From assembly GCF_031085295.1 (NCBI RefSeq), contig NZ_JAVFWO010000002.1, positions 248,001-312,000 of the forward strand: a stretch of DNA of 64,000 nucleotides. Direction: 5' to 3'. Below are positions 27,916 through 35,443 of the stretch, in pieces; the first letter of the stretch is position 1, and the number at the start of each line of letters is the position of its first letter. The notes under the pieces were generated by a model. That model searched no databases and was not told the DNA's origin. It was given only the letters and a program-made list of their open reading frames with translations. The position numbers and the translations under genes are program-made. Source of the DNA: Microbacterium psychrotolerans (GTDB lineage: Bacteria; Actinomycetota; Actinomycetes; Actinomycetales; Microbacteriaceae).

Positions 27916-27974
27916 AACATATCGGTTGTGTTTATGTTGGAATGTGTTGTATTGTGTGGGAATCCAACGAAGGG
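27916..27974. promoter_or_regulatory. Divergent promoter/operator region between APH gene and fruR
   Basis: AACATA (27916-27921) and TATGTT (27933-27938) form an inverted repeat that is also a -10 box on each strand. A T/G-rich tract with repeated TTGTG and TGTTG follows, including TATTGT at 27950-27955, as expected for a DeoR-type operator. GAAGGG before ATG 27983 is the ribosome site. Confidence 0.5.
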
Positions 27975-27982
27975 TTGTGCAG

Positions 27983-28762
27983 ATGTACGCGACGGAGCGC
28001 CACGAGCAGATCGAACGCCTGCTCGCCGCACAGGGTCGGGTGAGCGTGGTCGACCTCGCCGACCGCTTCGACGTCACCACCGAGACCATCCGCCGCGACC
28101 TCGACCACCTCGAATCCGCCGGCGCCCTGCGCCGCGTGCACGGCGGAGCCGTCGGGCGCGAGCGGGGGAGCACGCGCGAGCCCTCACTGGCCGAGCGACT
28201 CGAACACCACGGCACCGCCAAGGAGGCGATCGGCCGGCGGGCGCTGGACGCGCTCGGCCGCGACTTCACCGGCTCGGTGTTCCTCGATGCCGGCACGACC
28301 ACGGCGGCGGTCGCGTCGGCGCTCATTCCGCGCCTCGCGGGCACGCCGATCGAGGTCGTCACCCACTCGCTGACCCTCGGCAACGCCCTCGCCGGGGTCC
28401 CGGGCGCCTCGCTCTCCTTCGTCGGCGGGCGGGTGCGCGGTCTCACCGCCGCCGCCGTCGGCGCCGACACCGTTCAGGCCATCGGGGGGATGCGGCCGGA
28501 CGTCGCGTTCATCGGCACCAACGGGGTGTCGGCGTCGTTCGGCCTCAGCACGCCGGATCCCGACGAGGCGGCCGTGAAGCGGGCGATCGTCGCGTCGGCG
28601 AGACGCGTGGTGGTCGTCGCCGACGCCGAGAAGCTCGGCGCGGAGCTGCTCGTGGGCTTCGCGTGCCTGTCGGATGTGGACGTGCTCGTCACGGATGCCG
28701 CACCGGACCCGGAACTCGCCGACGCGCTCGCGGACGCCGACGTGGAGGTCTGGCTCGCATGA
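27983..28762 (+). CDS. fruR: DeoR family regulator of the fructose operon
   Basis: 259 residues. The N-terminal DeoR helix-turn-helix reads RHEQIERLLAAQGRVSVVDLADRFDVTTETIRRDL, followed by the phosphosugar-sensing domain with FLDAGTTTAAVA, EVVTHSLT and DVAFIGTNGVS. Its stop overlaps the fruK start (ATGA), so it belongs to the operon it controls. In actinobacteria this regulator usually responds to fructose 1-phosphate or fructose 1,6-bisphosphate. It likely binds the repeats upstream of its own gene. Confidence 0.93.
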   Translation: MYATERHEQIERLLAAQGRVSVVDLADRFDVTTETIRRDLDHLESAGALRRVHGGAVGRERGSTREPSLAERLEHHGTAKEAIGRRALDALGRDFTGSVFLDAGTTTAAVASALIPRLAGTPIEVVTHSLTLGNALAGVPGASLSFVGGRVRGLTAAAVGADTVQAIGGMRPDVAFIGTNGVSASFGLSTPDPDEAAVKRAIVASARRVVVVADAEKLGAELLVGFACLSDVDVLVTDAAPDPELADALADADVEVWLA

Positions 28763-29700
28763 TCGTCACGCTGACCGCCAACCCCTCCCTCGACCGCACG
28801 GTGGTGCTGCCGGCTCCGCTGCAGGTGGGCGACGTCCAGAGCGCCGATTCGGCGCGTGAGGATGCCGGCGGCAAGGGCATCAACGTCGCCCGCGCGATCG
28901 CCGCCGCGGGTGAGGACTGCCTCGCCGTCCTGCCTCTCGCCATGGGTGACCCGTTCGACGCGGCGCTCCGCGAAGCCGCCCTCCGCACGCAGGCCGTGCC
29001 CGTCCGTGGTCACGTCCGCGCGAACCTCGCGATCACGGATCCTGCCGGAGTGACGACGAAGCTCAACCTGCCGGGCGCCGAGCTGTCGGCCGACGAGGCC
29101 GCCGCGGTCATCGACGCCGTGGTGGCCGCATCCGCCGGCGCCGGCTGGCTCGTCCTCGCCGGCTCGCTGCCGCCCGGTGTCGCCGACGACTTCTACGTCC
29201 GCATCATGCGTGCCGTGCGGGCCGCTCACGGCACGGCCGCCCCGTTCATCGCCGTGGACGCGTCGGGCCCGGCTCTCGCCTGCGTGGTCGCCGACGGTGC
29301 TCCCGACCTCATCAAGCCCAACGACGACGAGCTCGGCGAGCTCGTGGGCATGCCGCTCGACGGCGCCGACACCGCCGCCGTCCTCGAGGTCGCCCGATCG
29401 CTCGTACCCGCGCGCGTCGGCGCCGCCCTCATCACGCTGGGCTCCCGCGGCGCCGTGCTGGTCAGGGCCGATGGCGCGTGGCTGGCGCGGCCGCCGCGGA
29501 TCCAGGTGCGCAGCACCGTCGGGGCGGGCGACAGCTCCCTCGCCGGCTACGTGCTCGCCGCGATGCGGGGAGCCGACCACGAGGAACGGCTGCGCCTCGC
29601 CATCCGCTACGGCGCGGCGGCGGCATCCCTCCCGGGTACGCAAGCGCCGACCCCCGCAGATCTTCCGGTGGGCGACGTGCCCGTCGCCCGTCTCGCCTGA
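28759..29700 (+). CDS. fruK: 1-phosphofructokinase
   Basis: 313 residues, PfkB/ribokinase family. It phosphorylates fructose 1-phosphate, made by the PTS protein encoded next, to fructose 1,6-bisphosphate. ITLTANPSLDRT-type start (here VTLTANPSLDRTVVLPAPL), GGKGINVARAIA and the catalytic STVGAGDSSLAG near the C-terminus identify it. ATG 28759 overlaps the fruR stop. fruA follows after 29 nt with its own AGGAGG. Confidence 0.95.
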   Translation: MIVTLTANPSLDRTVVLPAPLQVGDVQSADSAREDAGGKGINVARAIAAAGEDCLAVLPLAMGDPFDAALREAALRTQAVPVRGHVRANLAITDPAGVTTKLNLPGAELSADEAAAVIDAVVAASAGAGWLVLAGSLPPGVADDFYVRIMRAVRAAHGTAAPFIAVDASGPALACVVADGAPDLIKPNDDELGELVGMPLDGADTAAVLEVARSLVPARVGAALITLGSRGAVLVRADGAWLARPPRIQVRSTVGAGDSSLAGYVLAAMRGADHEERLRLAIRYGAAAASLPGTQAPTPADLPVGDVPVARLA

Positions 29701-29729
29701 AACCCACCCCACGACCGCAGGAGGTCACC

Positions 29730-31790
29730 GTGTCCGACACCATCACCACAGGCCTGGTCAGCCTCGACGTCCCCCTGGGCGCCGACAAGTCCGACGTCAT
29801 CCGCTCCCTCGCCGCACGCGTCGTCGCACAGGGTCGCGCGACCGACGCGCAGGCCCTCTTCGACGACGCCTGGGCGCGCGAGGAGAAGGACGAGACCGGG
29901 CTGCCCGGCGGCATCGCGATCCCGCACGCCAAGAGCGCGGCCGTCACCACGCCTTCGCTCGCGTTCGCCCGGCTGACCCCCGGCGTCGACTTCGGCGCTC
30001 CGGACGGCGCGGCCGACCTCGTGTTCCTCATCGCGGCGCCCGCCGACGCCGCCGAGGCGCACCTGGCCGTGCTGTCGAAGCTCGCGCGCAGTCTCATGCA
30101 GGCCGACTTCACGGAGGGCCTGCGCGCAGCGACGACGGATGAGGAGGTGGTCGCGATCGTGCAGACGGCGATCGGGGAGCGGGATGCCGCCGCCGCACCG
30201 CCGGCGCCCGAGGCCCCGGCGCCCACCGTCGCAGGTTCGGCCCAGCCTGCAGCCGTAGCAGGCCTCGCAGTCGACGGCCGCCCCGCCCGTGTCGTCGCGG
30301 TGACGGCCTGCGCCACCGGCATCGCGCACACCTTCATGGCGGCCGACGCCCTGACGGCGGCCGGCAAGAAGGCCGGAATCGACCTCGTCGTCGAGCCGCA
30401 GGGCTCGAGCGGCTACCAGGCACTCCCGGCGGACGTCATCCAAGGAGCCGACGCCGTGATCTTCGCCACTGACGTCGACGTGCGCGAGCCGCAGCGGTTC
30501 GCGGGCAAGCCCGTCGTGCGCTCCGGCGTCAAGCGCGGTATCGAACAGCCCGACCAGCTCATCGCCGAGGCGGTGGCCGCAGCGAACAACCCGAACGCGA
30601 CCCGCGTCGGCGGTGAGGCCGCTGCCGCGACGGCCGTCGCGGGCGAGAAGCTCTCGTGGGGCGCCCGCATCCAGCGGATCCTCCTCACCGGCGTCAGCTA
30701 CATGATCCCGTTCGTCGCCGGCGGCGGCCTGCTCATCGCCCTCGGGTTCCTGTTCTTCGGGGACGACTACTCAGCGCCGGGCAATGCGACCAAGGTGATC
30801 GTCACGAACTCGCTGTGGGACCTGCCCGAAGGCGGACTCGGGATCTATCTGGGCTCGGTCGCCTTCGCGATCGGCGCCGCGTCGATGGGCTTCCTGGTCT
30901 CGGCGCTGGCGGGATACATCTCCTTCGCGATCGCGGACCGACCGGGCATCGCCCCGGGCTTCGTCGCCGGAGCGATCGCGGTCACGATGAATGCCGGCTT
31001 CATCGGCGGCATCGTGGGTGGTCTGCTCGCGGGTGTCACCGCGTGGTGGATCGGCACGTGGCGCGTGCCCCGCTGGCTCCGCGGGCTCATGCCCGTCGCG
31101 ATCATCCCGCTGCTGGCATCCATCGTGGCCTCGGGGCTGATGGTGCTCTTCCTCGGCCGTCCGATCGCGACACTGATGGTGTGGCTGACGGACTGGCTCA
31201 ACGAGCTCGCAGGCACGTCGGGGATCGTCGTCGTCGGGATCGTGCTGGGTCTGATGATGTGCTTCGACCTGGGTGGGCCGGTCAACAAGGTCGCCTACGC
31301 GTTCGCGGTGGCGGGGCTGGCCACCGCCTCTCCCGAGAACACCACGCCCTACCTGATCATGGCGGCGGTGATGGCTGCGGGAATGGTGCCGCCGCTCGCG
31401 ATGGCCCTGGCATCCACGGTCCTCGCACGCGACCTCTTCCCGCCCGTCGAAAGGGAGAACGGCAAGGCGGCGTGGCTGCTCGGCGCGGCCTTCATCAGCG
31501 AGGGCGCGATCCCGTTCGCTGCCGCGGATCCGCTGCGGGTCATCCCGGCTTCGCTCGTCGGCGGCGCGGTCACAGGCGCCCTCAGCATGGCGTTCGCGGT
31601 CCAATCGCTCGCGCCCCACGGCGGCATCTTCGTGTTCTTCGCCATCAACCCCGTCTGGGGCTTCCTGGTGGCGATCGCGGCCGGCACGGTCGTCAGCGCT
31701 CTCGCCGTCATCGCGCTGAAGAAGTGGGTGGGACGCAAGGAACTCGAACAGGCCGAAGCGGTCGAGTCCGGCCTACCCGTGGCGGCCTGA
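29730..31790 (+). CDS. fruA: PTS fructose transporter subunit IIABC
   Basis: 686 residues with three PTS domains in one chain: IIA with the phospho-His in IPHAKS (His66), a Pro/Ala linker, IIB with the phospho-Cys in VTACATGIAHTF (Cys194), and the membrane IIC domain from about residue 310 (ILLTGVSYMIPFVAGGGLLIAL; FDLGGPVNKVAYAF). It imports fructose and phosphorylates it at C1. GTG 29730 has AGGAGG 6 nt upstream. HPr is encoded just downstream. Enzyme I is not in the window. Confidence 0.96.
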   Translation: MSDTITTGLVSLDVPLGADKSDVIRSLAARVVAQGRATDAQALFDDAWAREEKDETGLPGGIAIPHAKSAAVTTPSLAFARLTPGVDFGAPDGAADLVFLIAAPADAAEAHLAVLSKLARSLMQADFTEGLRAATTDEEVVAIVQTAIGERDAAAAPPAPEAPAPTVAGSAQPAAVAGLAVDGRPARVVAVTACATGIAHTFMAADALTAAGKKAGIDLVVEPQGSSGYQALPADVIQGADAVIFATDVDVREPQRFAGKPVVRSGVKRGIEQPDQLIAEAVAAANNPNATRVGGEAAAATAVAGEKLSWGARIQRILLTGVSYMIPFVAGGGLLIALGFLFFGDDYSAPGNATKVIVTNSLWDLPEGGLGIYLGSVAFAIGAASMGFLVSALAGYISFAIADRPGIAPGFVAGAIAVTMNAGFIGGIVGGLLAGVTAWWIGTWRVPRWLRGLMPVAIIPLLASIVASGLMVLFLGRPIATLMVWLTDWLNELAGTSGIVVVGIVLGLMMCFDLGGPVNKVAYAFAVAGLATASPENTTPYLIMAAVMAAGMVPPLAMALASTVLARDLFPPVERENGKAAWLLGAAFISEGAIPFAAADPLRVIPASLVGGAVTGALSMAFAVQSLAPHGGIFVFFAINPVWGFLVAIAAGTVVSALAVIALKKWVGRKELEQAEAVESGLPVAA

Positions 31791-31855
31791 GGCCCTCGTC
31801 CGACAGAATCGGATTCGTCGACCGCGCAGAGGTCCGACGCAGACAGGAGAGAACC

Positions 31856-32125
31856 ATGGCAGAACGTCAGGCCACCATCGCCAGCAGCTCAGGACTCCAC
31901 GCACGCCCCGCGAAGCTCTTCGTCCAGGCGGTGCAGGCGCAGTCGGTCCCGGTGACCATCGCCGTCGAGGGCGGCGCCGACCTCAACGCCGGCAGCATCC
32001 TGTCGCTGATGGGACTCGGCGCCTCTCAAGGCACCGTCGTCACGCTGAAGGCCGACGGCGACGGCGCCGAGGAGGCCCTCGACGCACTGGTCGCGCTGCT
32101 CGAGACGGACCTCGACGCGCAGTAG
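31856..32125 (+). CDS. ptsH: HPr phosphocarrier protein
   Basis: 89 residues, the usual HPr length. SSGLHARPAKLFVQ contains the phosphorylated His15, which receives phosphate from enzyme I and passes it to the IIA domain of the transporter encoded upstream. AGGAGAG lies about 5 nt before ATG 31856. The equivalent of the regulatory Ser46 region is AGSILSLMGLGASQG, so a serine is present, though HPr kinase is not typical of actinobacteria. It ends the fructose operon; a bidirectional terminator follows. Confidence 0.96.
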   Translation: MAERQATIASSSGLHARPAKLFVQAVQAQSVPVTIAVEGGADLNAGSILSLMGLGASQGTVVTLKADGDGAEEALDALVALLETDLDAQ

Positions 32126-32171
32126 GCCCCGACCGTCCGCACGGCGTCCGCGCCAGGCGGATCGCACCGAG

Positions 32172-32213
32172 ACGACGGATGCCGCAGATCGAAGCTGCTG
32201 CGGCATCCGTCGT
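32172..32213. terminator. Bidirectional terminator built from a GGATGCC/GGCATCC pair
   Basis: Perfect 16-bp inverted repeat with arms 32172-32187 and 32198-32213, between convergent ptsH and the MBL-fold gene. Each arm contains one copy of the heptamer GGATGCC or its complement. Confidence 0.8.
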
Positions 32214-32237
32214 CCGCGTTTCGCGGTCGACGTCGGG

Positions 32238-32876
32238 TCAGACGTCGGTGGAGTCGCCCGGGTCGAGGTTCACGAGCTCGCCGCCGTGCTGCTCGGCGGC
32301 CCACCCCAGGCGCAGGCGTCCGGTGTCGCGGCCGGCCACCGAGAGGGTGAGGTCGTGCGTGCCGAAGACGCGGCGCGGTGCGACGGCCAGCACGAAGTCC
32401 ATGGCCTCGCCGATCTTGAGCCACGGCGCCCCGACGGGCGCCGCGAGCAGCTTCACCTCACGTCCCTCGGGGACGGCGTAGGAGTCGCCGGGGTAGTAGA
32501 ACTCGTCGTTGACCAGCACGCCCACGTTGTCGACCACCGGCACCGACTCGTGAATGAGCGCATGACGGCCGCCGAAGAACTCCAGGCGGAACGGCTCGAC
32601 CTCCATCACGTCGCCGGGACGCACGATGGTGATGTCGTAGTCGGCGGCGGCTTTGGCCACACCCTCGGGGCCGTAGATCGGGATGCCGGGGAATGTGCCG
32701 AGGATGCGGTCGAGGTGATCCGAGGTCCAGTGGTCGGCGTGCTCGTGGGTGATGACGATCGCCACCACGCTCTCGAGCTCACCGAGGGGTGCGGTGAACG
32801 ACCCCGGGTCGACGACCAGCGTCTTCCCGGCGTTGAAGAGGGTGAGTGTGGCGTGCTCGAACTTCGTGACTCGCAT
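32238..32876 (-). CDS. Metallo-beta-lactamase-fold hydrolase
   Basis: 212 residues. The zinc motif is THEHADHW (HxHxDH), with FFGGRHALIH and a late FGTHDLTLS giving further ligands. It resembles UlaG-like and UPF0173-type proteins: KFEHATLTLFNAGKTLVVDPGSF is a typical N-terminus of that branch, which often acts on phosphodiester or lactone substrates. The ATG at 32876 is favoured because the family match starts there; a TTGACT sequence lies 6 nt upstream on the minus strand but is a poor -10. It is convergent with ptsH. Confidence 0.85.
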   Translation of the reverse strand: MRVTKFEHATLTLFNAGKTLVVDPGSFTAPLGELESVVAIVITHEHADHWTSDHLDRILGTFPGIPIYGPEGVAKAAADYDITIVRPGDVMEVEPFRLEFFGGRHALIHESVPVVDNVGVLVNDEFYYPGDSYAVPEGREVKLLAAPVGAPWLKIGEAMDFVLAVAPRRVFGTHDLTLSVAGRDTGRLRLGWAAEQHGGELVNLDPGDSTDV

Positions 32877-32946
32877 GCGACGAGTCAAGCGCCCCGGGGC
32901 CGCTCGGGCAAGCCGCAGGGGAGGTCTGCGCCCCGGCCGTGTCGAT

Positions 32947-32976
32947 TTGGACCGGGCATATGCGACGTGGCATAAT
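32947..32976 (+). promoter_or_regulatory. Promoter of the tRNA-Glu pair
   Basis: TTGGAC at 32947-32952 and CATAAT at 32971-32976 are 18 bp apart, ending 17 nt before the first tRNA. Confidence 0.7.
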
Positions 32977-32993
32977 CGAACGGTTGCCTGAAC

Positions 32994-33069
32994 GGCCCCA
33001 TCGTATAGCGGCCTAGTACGCCGCCCTCTCACGGCGGTAACGCGGGTTCGAATCCCGCTGGGGTCACCA
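32994..33069 (+). tRNA. tRNA-Glu (anticodon CUC), copy 1
   Basis: Acceptor GGCCCCA pairs with TGGGGTC. The anticodon stem CCGCC/GGCGG encloses CTCTCAC, anticodon CTC. The T arm CGGGT... reads GCGGGTTCGAATCCCGC. CCA is encoded at 33067-33069. Confidence 0.96.
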
Positions 33070-33111
33070 GTCAGGCAGCAACGTCGCAGCAGCCGCTGCG
33101 GCACGCTGTAC

Positions 33112-33184
33112 GGCCCCATCGTATAGCGGCCTAGTACGCCGCCCTCTCACGGCGGTAACGCGGGTTCGAATCCCGCTGGGGTCA
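33112..33184 (+). tRNA. tRNA-Glu (anticodon CUC), copy 2
   Basis: All 73 bases match copy 1, which lies 118 bp upstream start to start, but CACA follows the discriminator instead of CCA, so the 3' end must be added post-transcriptionally. Confidence 0.96.
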
Positions 33185-33195
33185 CACACGCAAGT

Positions 33196-33229
33196 CGAGA
33201 AGCCCGGTCCATGAGGACCGGGCTTCTCG
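33196..33229 (+). terminator. Terminator after the tRNA-Glu pair
   Basis: Perfect 15-bp stem, arms 33196-33210 and 33215-33229, with a 4-nt ATGA loop. It lies between the tRNAs and the convergent small membrane gene and could serve both. Confidence 0.85.
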
Positions 33230-33231
33230 CG

Positions 33232-33474
33232 TCAGCGGCTACCGACGTAGGGCAGCAGCACGATCACGGCCGACACCGCACCGCACCCGATGACGAAGAG
33301 CGTCAGGAGGAGCAGGAGGCCGGCGCCCGGCAGGTCGCCGGGGCGATCATGCAAGAGTGCACGGCTGACGAGCGTCTGGCGCGCCCGCGCCCGTGCCCAC
33401 AGCAGCACCGCGAACACCAGCCCGAGGATGCCGGGAGCGACCCAGGCCGGCTGCAGCTCAGTCGCGCGGGTCAT
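33232..33474 (-). CDS. Small membrane protein, two helices
   Basis: 80 residues. Two hydrophobic segments (APGILGLVFAVLLWA and AGLLLLLTLFVIGCGAVSAVIVLL) flank a basic loop. ATG 33474 overlaps the 3' end of the DUF4349 gene by 17 nt; a start at 33504 would add MPYPRPRRRS. It is third in a sigma factor, DUF4349, small protein set, so it may take part in the same envelope response. No family recognised. Confidence 0.65.
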   Translation of the reverse strand: MTRATELQPAWVAPGILGLVFAVLLWARARARQTLVSRALLHDRPGDLPGAGLLLLLTLFVIGCGAVSAVIVLLPYVGSR

Positions 33475-34630
33475 CGACCGTCTGCGGGGCCGGGGGTACG
33501 GCATCCGCTCGACTGCGGCGCCTCCCGCGCACGAGCCGCACCACGCCCCACACGATGAGAGCGGCGACCGCTGCCACGGCGAGCCAGGGCAGCAGGAAGC
33601 CGATCGCGATCACGATGCCGTTGAGCGTGGCGACGAGCCCGTTCCAGCCCGCGGCGAGACCGTCGCCGAAGCCGGCCGGATCGGCGGTCACGGTCTCGAT
33701 GTCGGGCACCACGGTGACGGACAGGGTCGACATCGCCACCTGATCGTCCAGCATCTCCAGCTGCTGCTGGTACGACTCGAGCAGTGCCTGACGCTCCGAC
33801 AGCGCCGCTTCGGCCGCGATCAGATCGGCGACGCTCTGCGCCTGGCCCATGAGCTCGGTCAGCCGGTCGACGGACGCCTGCGCCGCGTCGATCCGGGCCT
33901 CGAGGTCGACCGTCTGTTCCGTGACGTCCTGCCGCGAGAGGTTCGTCGCCGTCACCTCGCCGACATCGTCGAGCTCGTCGACGACGTCGGTCAGCTGATC
34001 GGCCGGTACGCGGACGGTGATCCACGCGCCGTCGGTGGGGGACGGGTACGGCATCGTGTCGTAGACGACGCCGCCGTCGCTCGGTGTGACCGGGTAGACG
34101 GCGCCGTCGCTGCCGATGCTCATCGACTCGACGTAGCCGCCGTGGGCGACGGCGGAGTTGGCGATGGAGCGCGTGGCCGCGTCGACCTCGTCGACCGAGA
34201 CGGTGGCCGAGGCCGTCGTGATGATGTCGCGGTCCGCCGCGATCTCGCCGGACGACTTGTCGCCGGCGGCGGCATCGGGCGCGATGGTCAGGGGTGCGGA
34301 TTCGGTCGTGGTCGCCGAGTCCGAGGAGCCGTCGGAGCCGGCGCCCGAGTCGGCGGGGGCGACCGGGGCGACGGCGTACTCGTCGGCGGCGCCGCCGACG
34401 CCGCCGACGAGTACGCCGACGGACGGTGCGATGACCGCGGCGACCGCGATGATCGCCGCCGCGGCGCCGCCCGCGATCCACAGACGGCCGCGGCGCGTAC
34501 GCCGGGCCGATCGTCGCAGGCGGTCCCGCGCGATGTCGGCGAAGAGTGCGTCCTCGATCTCGTCGATGCGCTCTGCGCTGAGGTCGGGAAGCGGTGCCGG
34601 GGTGCCGGCGACCGGGGGCTGCGTGTTCAT
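33458..34630 (-). CDS. DUF4349 membrane protein, possible anti-sigma partner
   Basis: 390 residues. The first 50 are cytoplasmic and basic (DALFADIARDRLRRSARRTRRGR), then a transmembrane helix (LWIAGGAAAAIIAVAAVIA), a Ser/Asp-rich stalk, and the DUF4349 domain with a coiled coil (VDLEARIDAAQASVDRLTELMGQ ... QALLESYQQQLEML). A second helix near the C-terminus is followed by a basic tail. AAGGAGAG precedes the ATG, which overlaps the ECF sigma stop as ATGA. Co-translation with the sigma factor plus a cytoplasmic N-terminus makes an anti-sigma role plausible, but DUF4349 is not a proven anti-sigma family. Confidence 0.85.
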   Translation of the reverse strand: MNTQPPVAGTPAPLPDLSAERIDEIEDALFADIARDRLRRSARRTRRGRLWIAGGAAAAIIAVAAVIAPSVGVLVGGVGGAADEYAVAPVAPADSGAGSDGSSDSATTTESAPLTIAPDAAAGDKSSGEIAADRDIITTASATVSVDEVDAATRSIANSAVAHGGYVESMSIGSDGAVYPVTPSDGGVVYDTMPYPSPTDGAWITVRVPADQLTDVVDELDDVGEVTATNLSRQDVTEQTVDLEARIDAAQASVDRLTELMGQAQSVADLIAAEAALSERQALLESYQQQLEMLDDQVAMSTLSVTVVPDIETVTADPAGFGDGLAAGWNGLVATLNGIVIAIGFLLPWLAVAAVAALIVWGVVRLVRGRRRSRADAVPPAPQTVDDPRD

Positions 34631-35196
34631 GTGCTCTCCTTCACGACGGTCCGCAGACGGGTGCGGATGCGGGAGAGACGATTGCGGACGACGCCGTGTG
34701 CGACGCCGAGCTCGTCGGCGGCGGCCTGGTAGGCGTACCCCTCGGTGGCGCACAGCCGGAAGATCGCCCGATCGAGTTCGCTGAGGCCTGCGACTTCGCG
34801 GAGGATCGCGTCCGCGAGCCGTTCATCGATCACCTGCTGTTCGACGTCGACCGTGGCGGGCAGATCCTCGTCGGCGGCGGCCGTGGTGTGCAGTCGGTCG
34901 CGTCGCTGCCGGCGCACGCGATTGGCCGACTGGAAGCGGCAGATCGTCGCGAGCCACGGCAGCAGCGAGTCGCCGGCGAGGTCGAGGCCGGGCAGCTTCC
35001 GCCAGGCGACGAGGAACGTCTCCTGGGTGACCTCCTCGGCGTCGGCGGGATTGCCGACGAGGCCATGCGCCAGCCAGTACACCGGTCGCACGTACGCACG
35101 GTACAGCGCGCGGAAGGCGTGCTCGCTTCCGCCCGCGGCCAGCACCACGAGCTCGGCGTCGCCGGTGGCGCCGCGCGGCAGGTCGTCGTCGGGCAT
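34627..35196 (-). CDS. ECF-type RNA polymerase sigma factor
   Basis: 189 residues with region 2 (AFRALYRAYVRPVYWLAHGLVGNPADAEEVTQETFL, shared with promoter melting) and region 4 (LSELDRAIFRLCATEGYAYQAAADELGVAHGVVRNRLSRIRTRL). No region 3, as is normal for ECF factors. I prefer ATG 35196 because GGAGG is 6 nt upstream; ATG 35202 would place it directly adjacent. The gene is coupled to the DUF4349 gene. Confidence 0.92.
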   Translation of the reverse strand: MPDDDLPRGATGDAELVVLAAGGSEHAFRALYRAYVRPVYWLAHGLVGNPADAEEVTQETFLVAWRKLPGLDLAGDSLLPWLATICRFQSANRVRRQRRDRLHTTAAADEDLPATVDVEQQVIDERLADAILREVAGLSELDRAIFRLCATEGYAYQAAADELGVAHGVVRNRLSRIRTRLRTVVKEST

Positions 35197-35283
35197 CCCC
35201 ATCCTCCGAATTGTCTCTCACCGTGACAGTGTCCGCACCGCCCTGATCGTCTCAGCGACGCCGGGCGCGGCATCCCGACCCTG

Positions 35284-35430
35284 TATCCTGTTGCGAGCGA
35301 GAGGGAGTATCCCGACACCGCGCATCCGTCATCACGGGTCCCGACAGAGCGACCCCGGGTACGCGCCGCAGGCCGACAGGTCGCGGGGGAGAGACTTTCG
35401 GCACCGACCGACCCCTCGTTCGCCCCATTT
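35284..35430 (+). promoter_or_regulatory. Probable yybP-ykoY manganese riboswitch upstream of the TerC gene
   Basis: The 5' UTR of the TerC gene carries the hallmark blocks of the yybP-ykoY class: GGGAGTATCCC at 35303-35313, CGTCATCACGG about 14 nt later (35327-35337), then CCCCGGGTACGCGCCGCAGG and a GAGACTTTCGG tail. TATCCT at 35284-35289 is a candidate -10, giving a start near 35296. This class senses Mn2+ and commonly sits in front of TerC, MntP and P-type ATPase genes. Stem boundaries were not folded computationally. Confidence 0.75.
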
Positions 35431-35443
35431 CGAAAGGCCCTGC

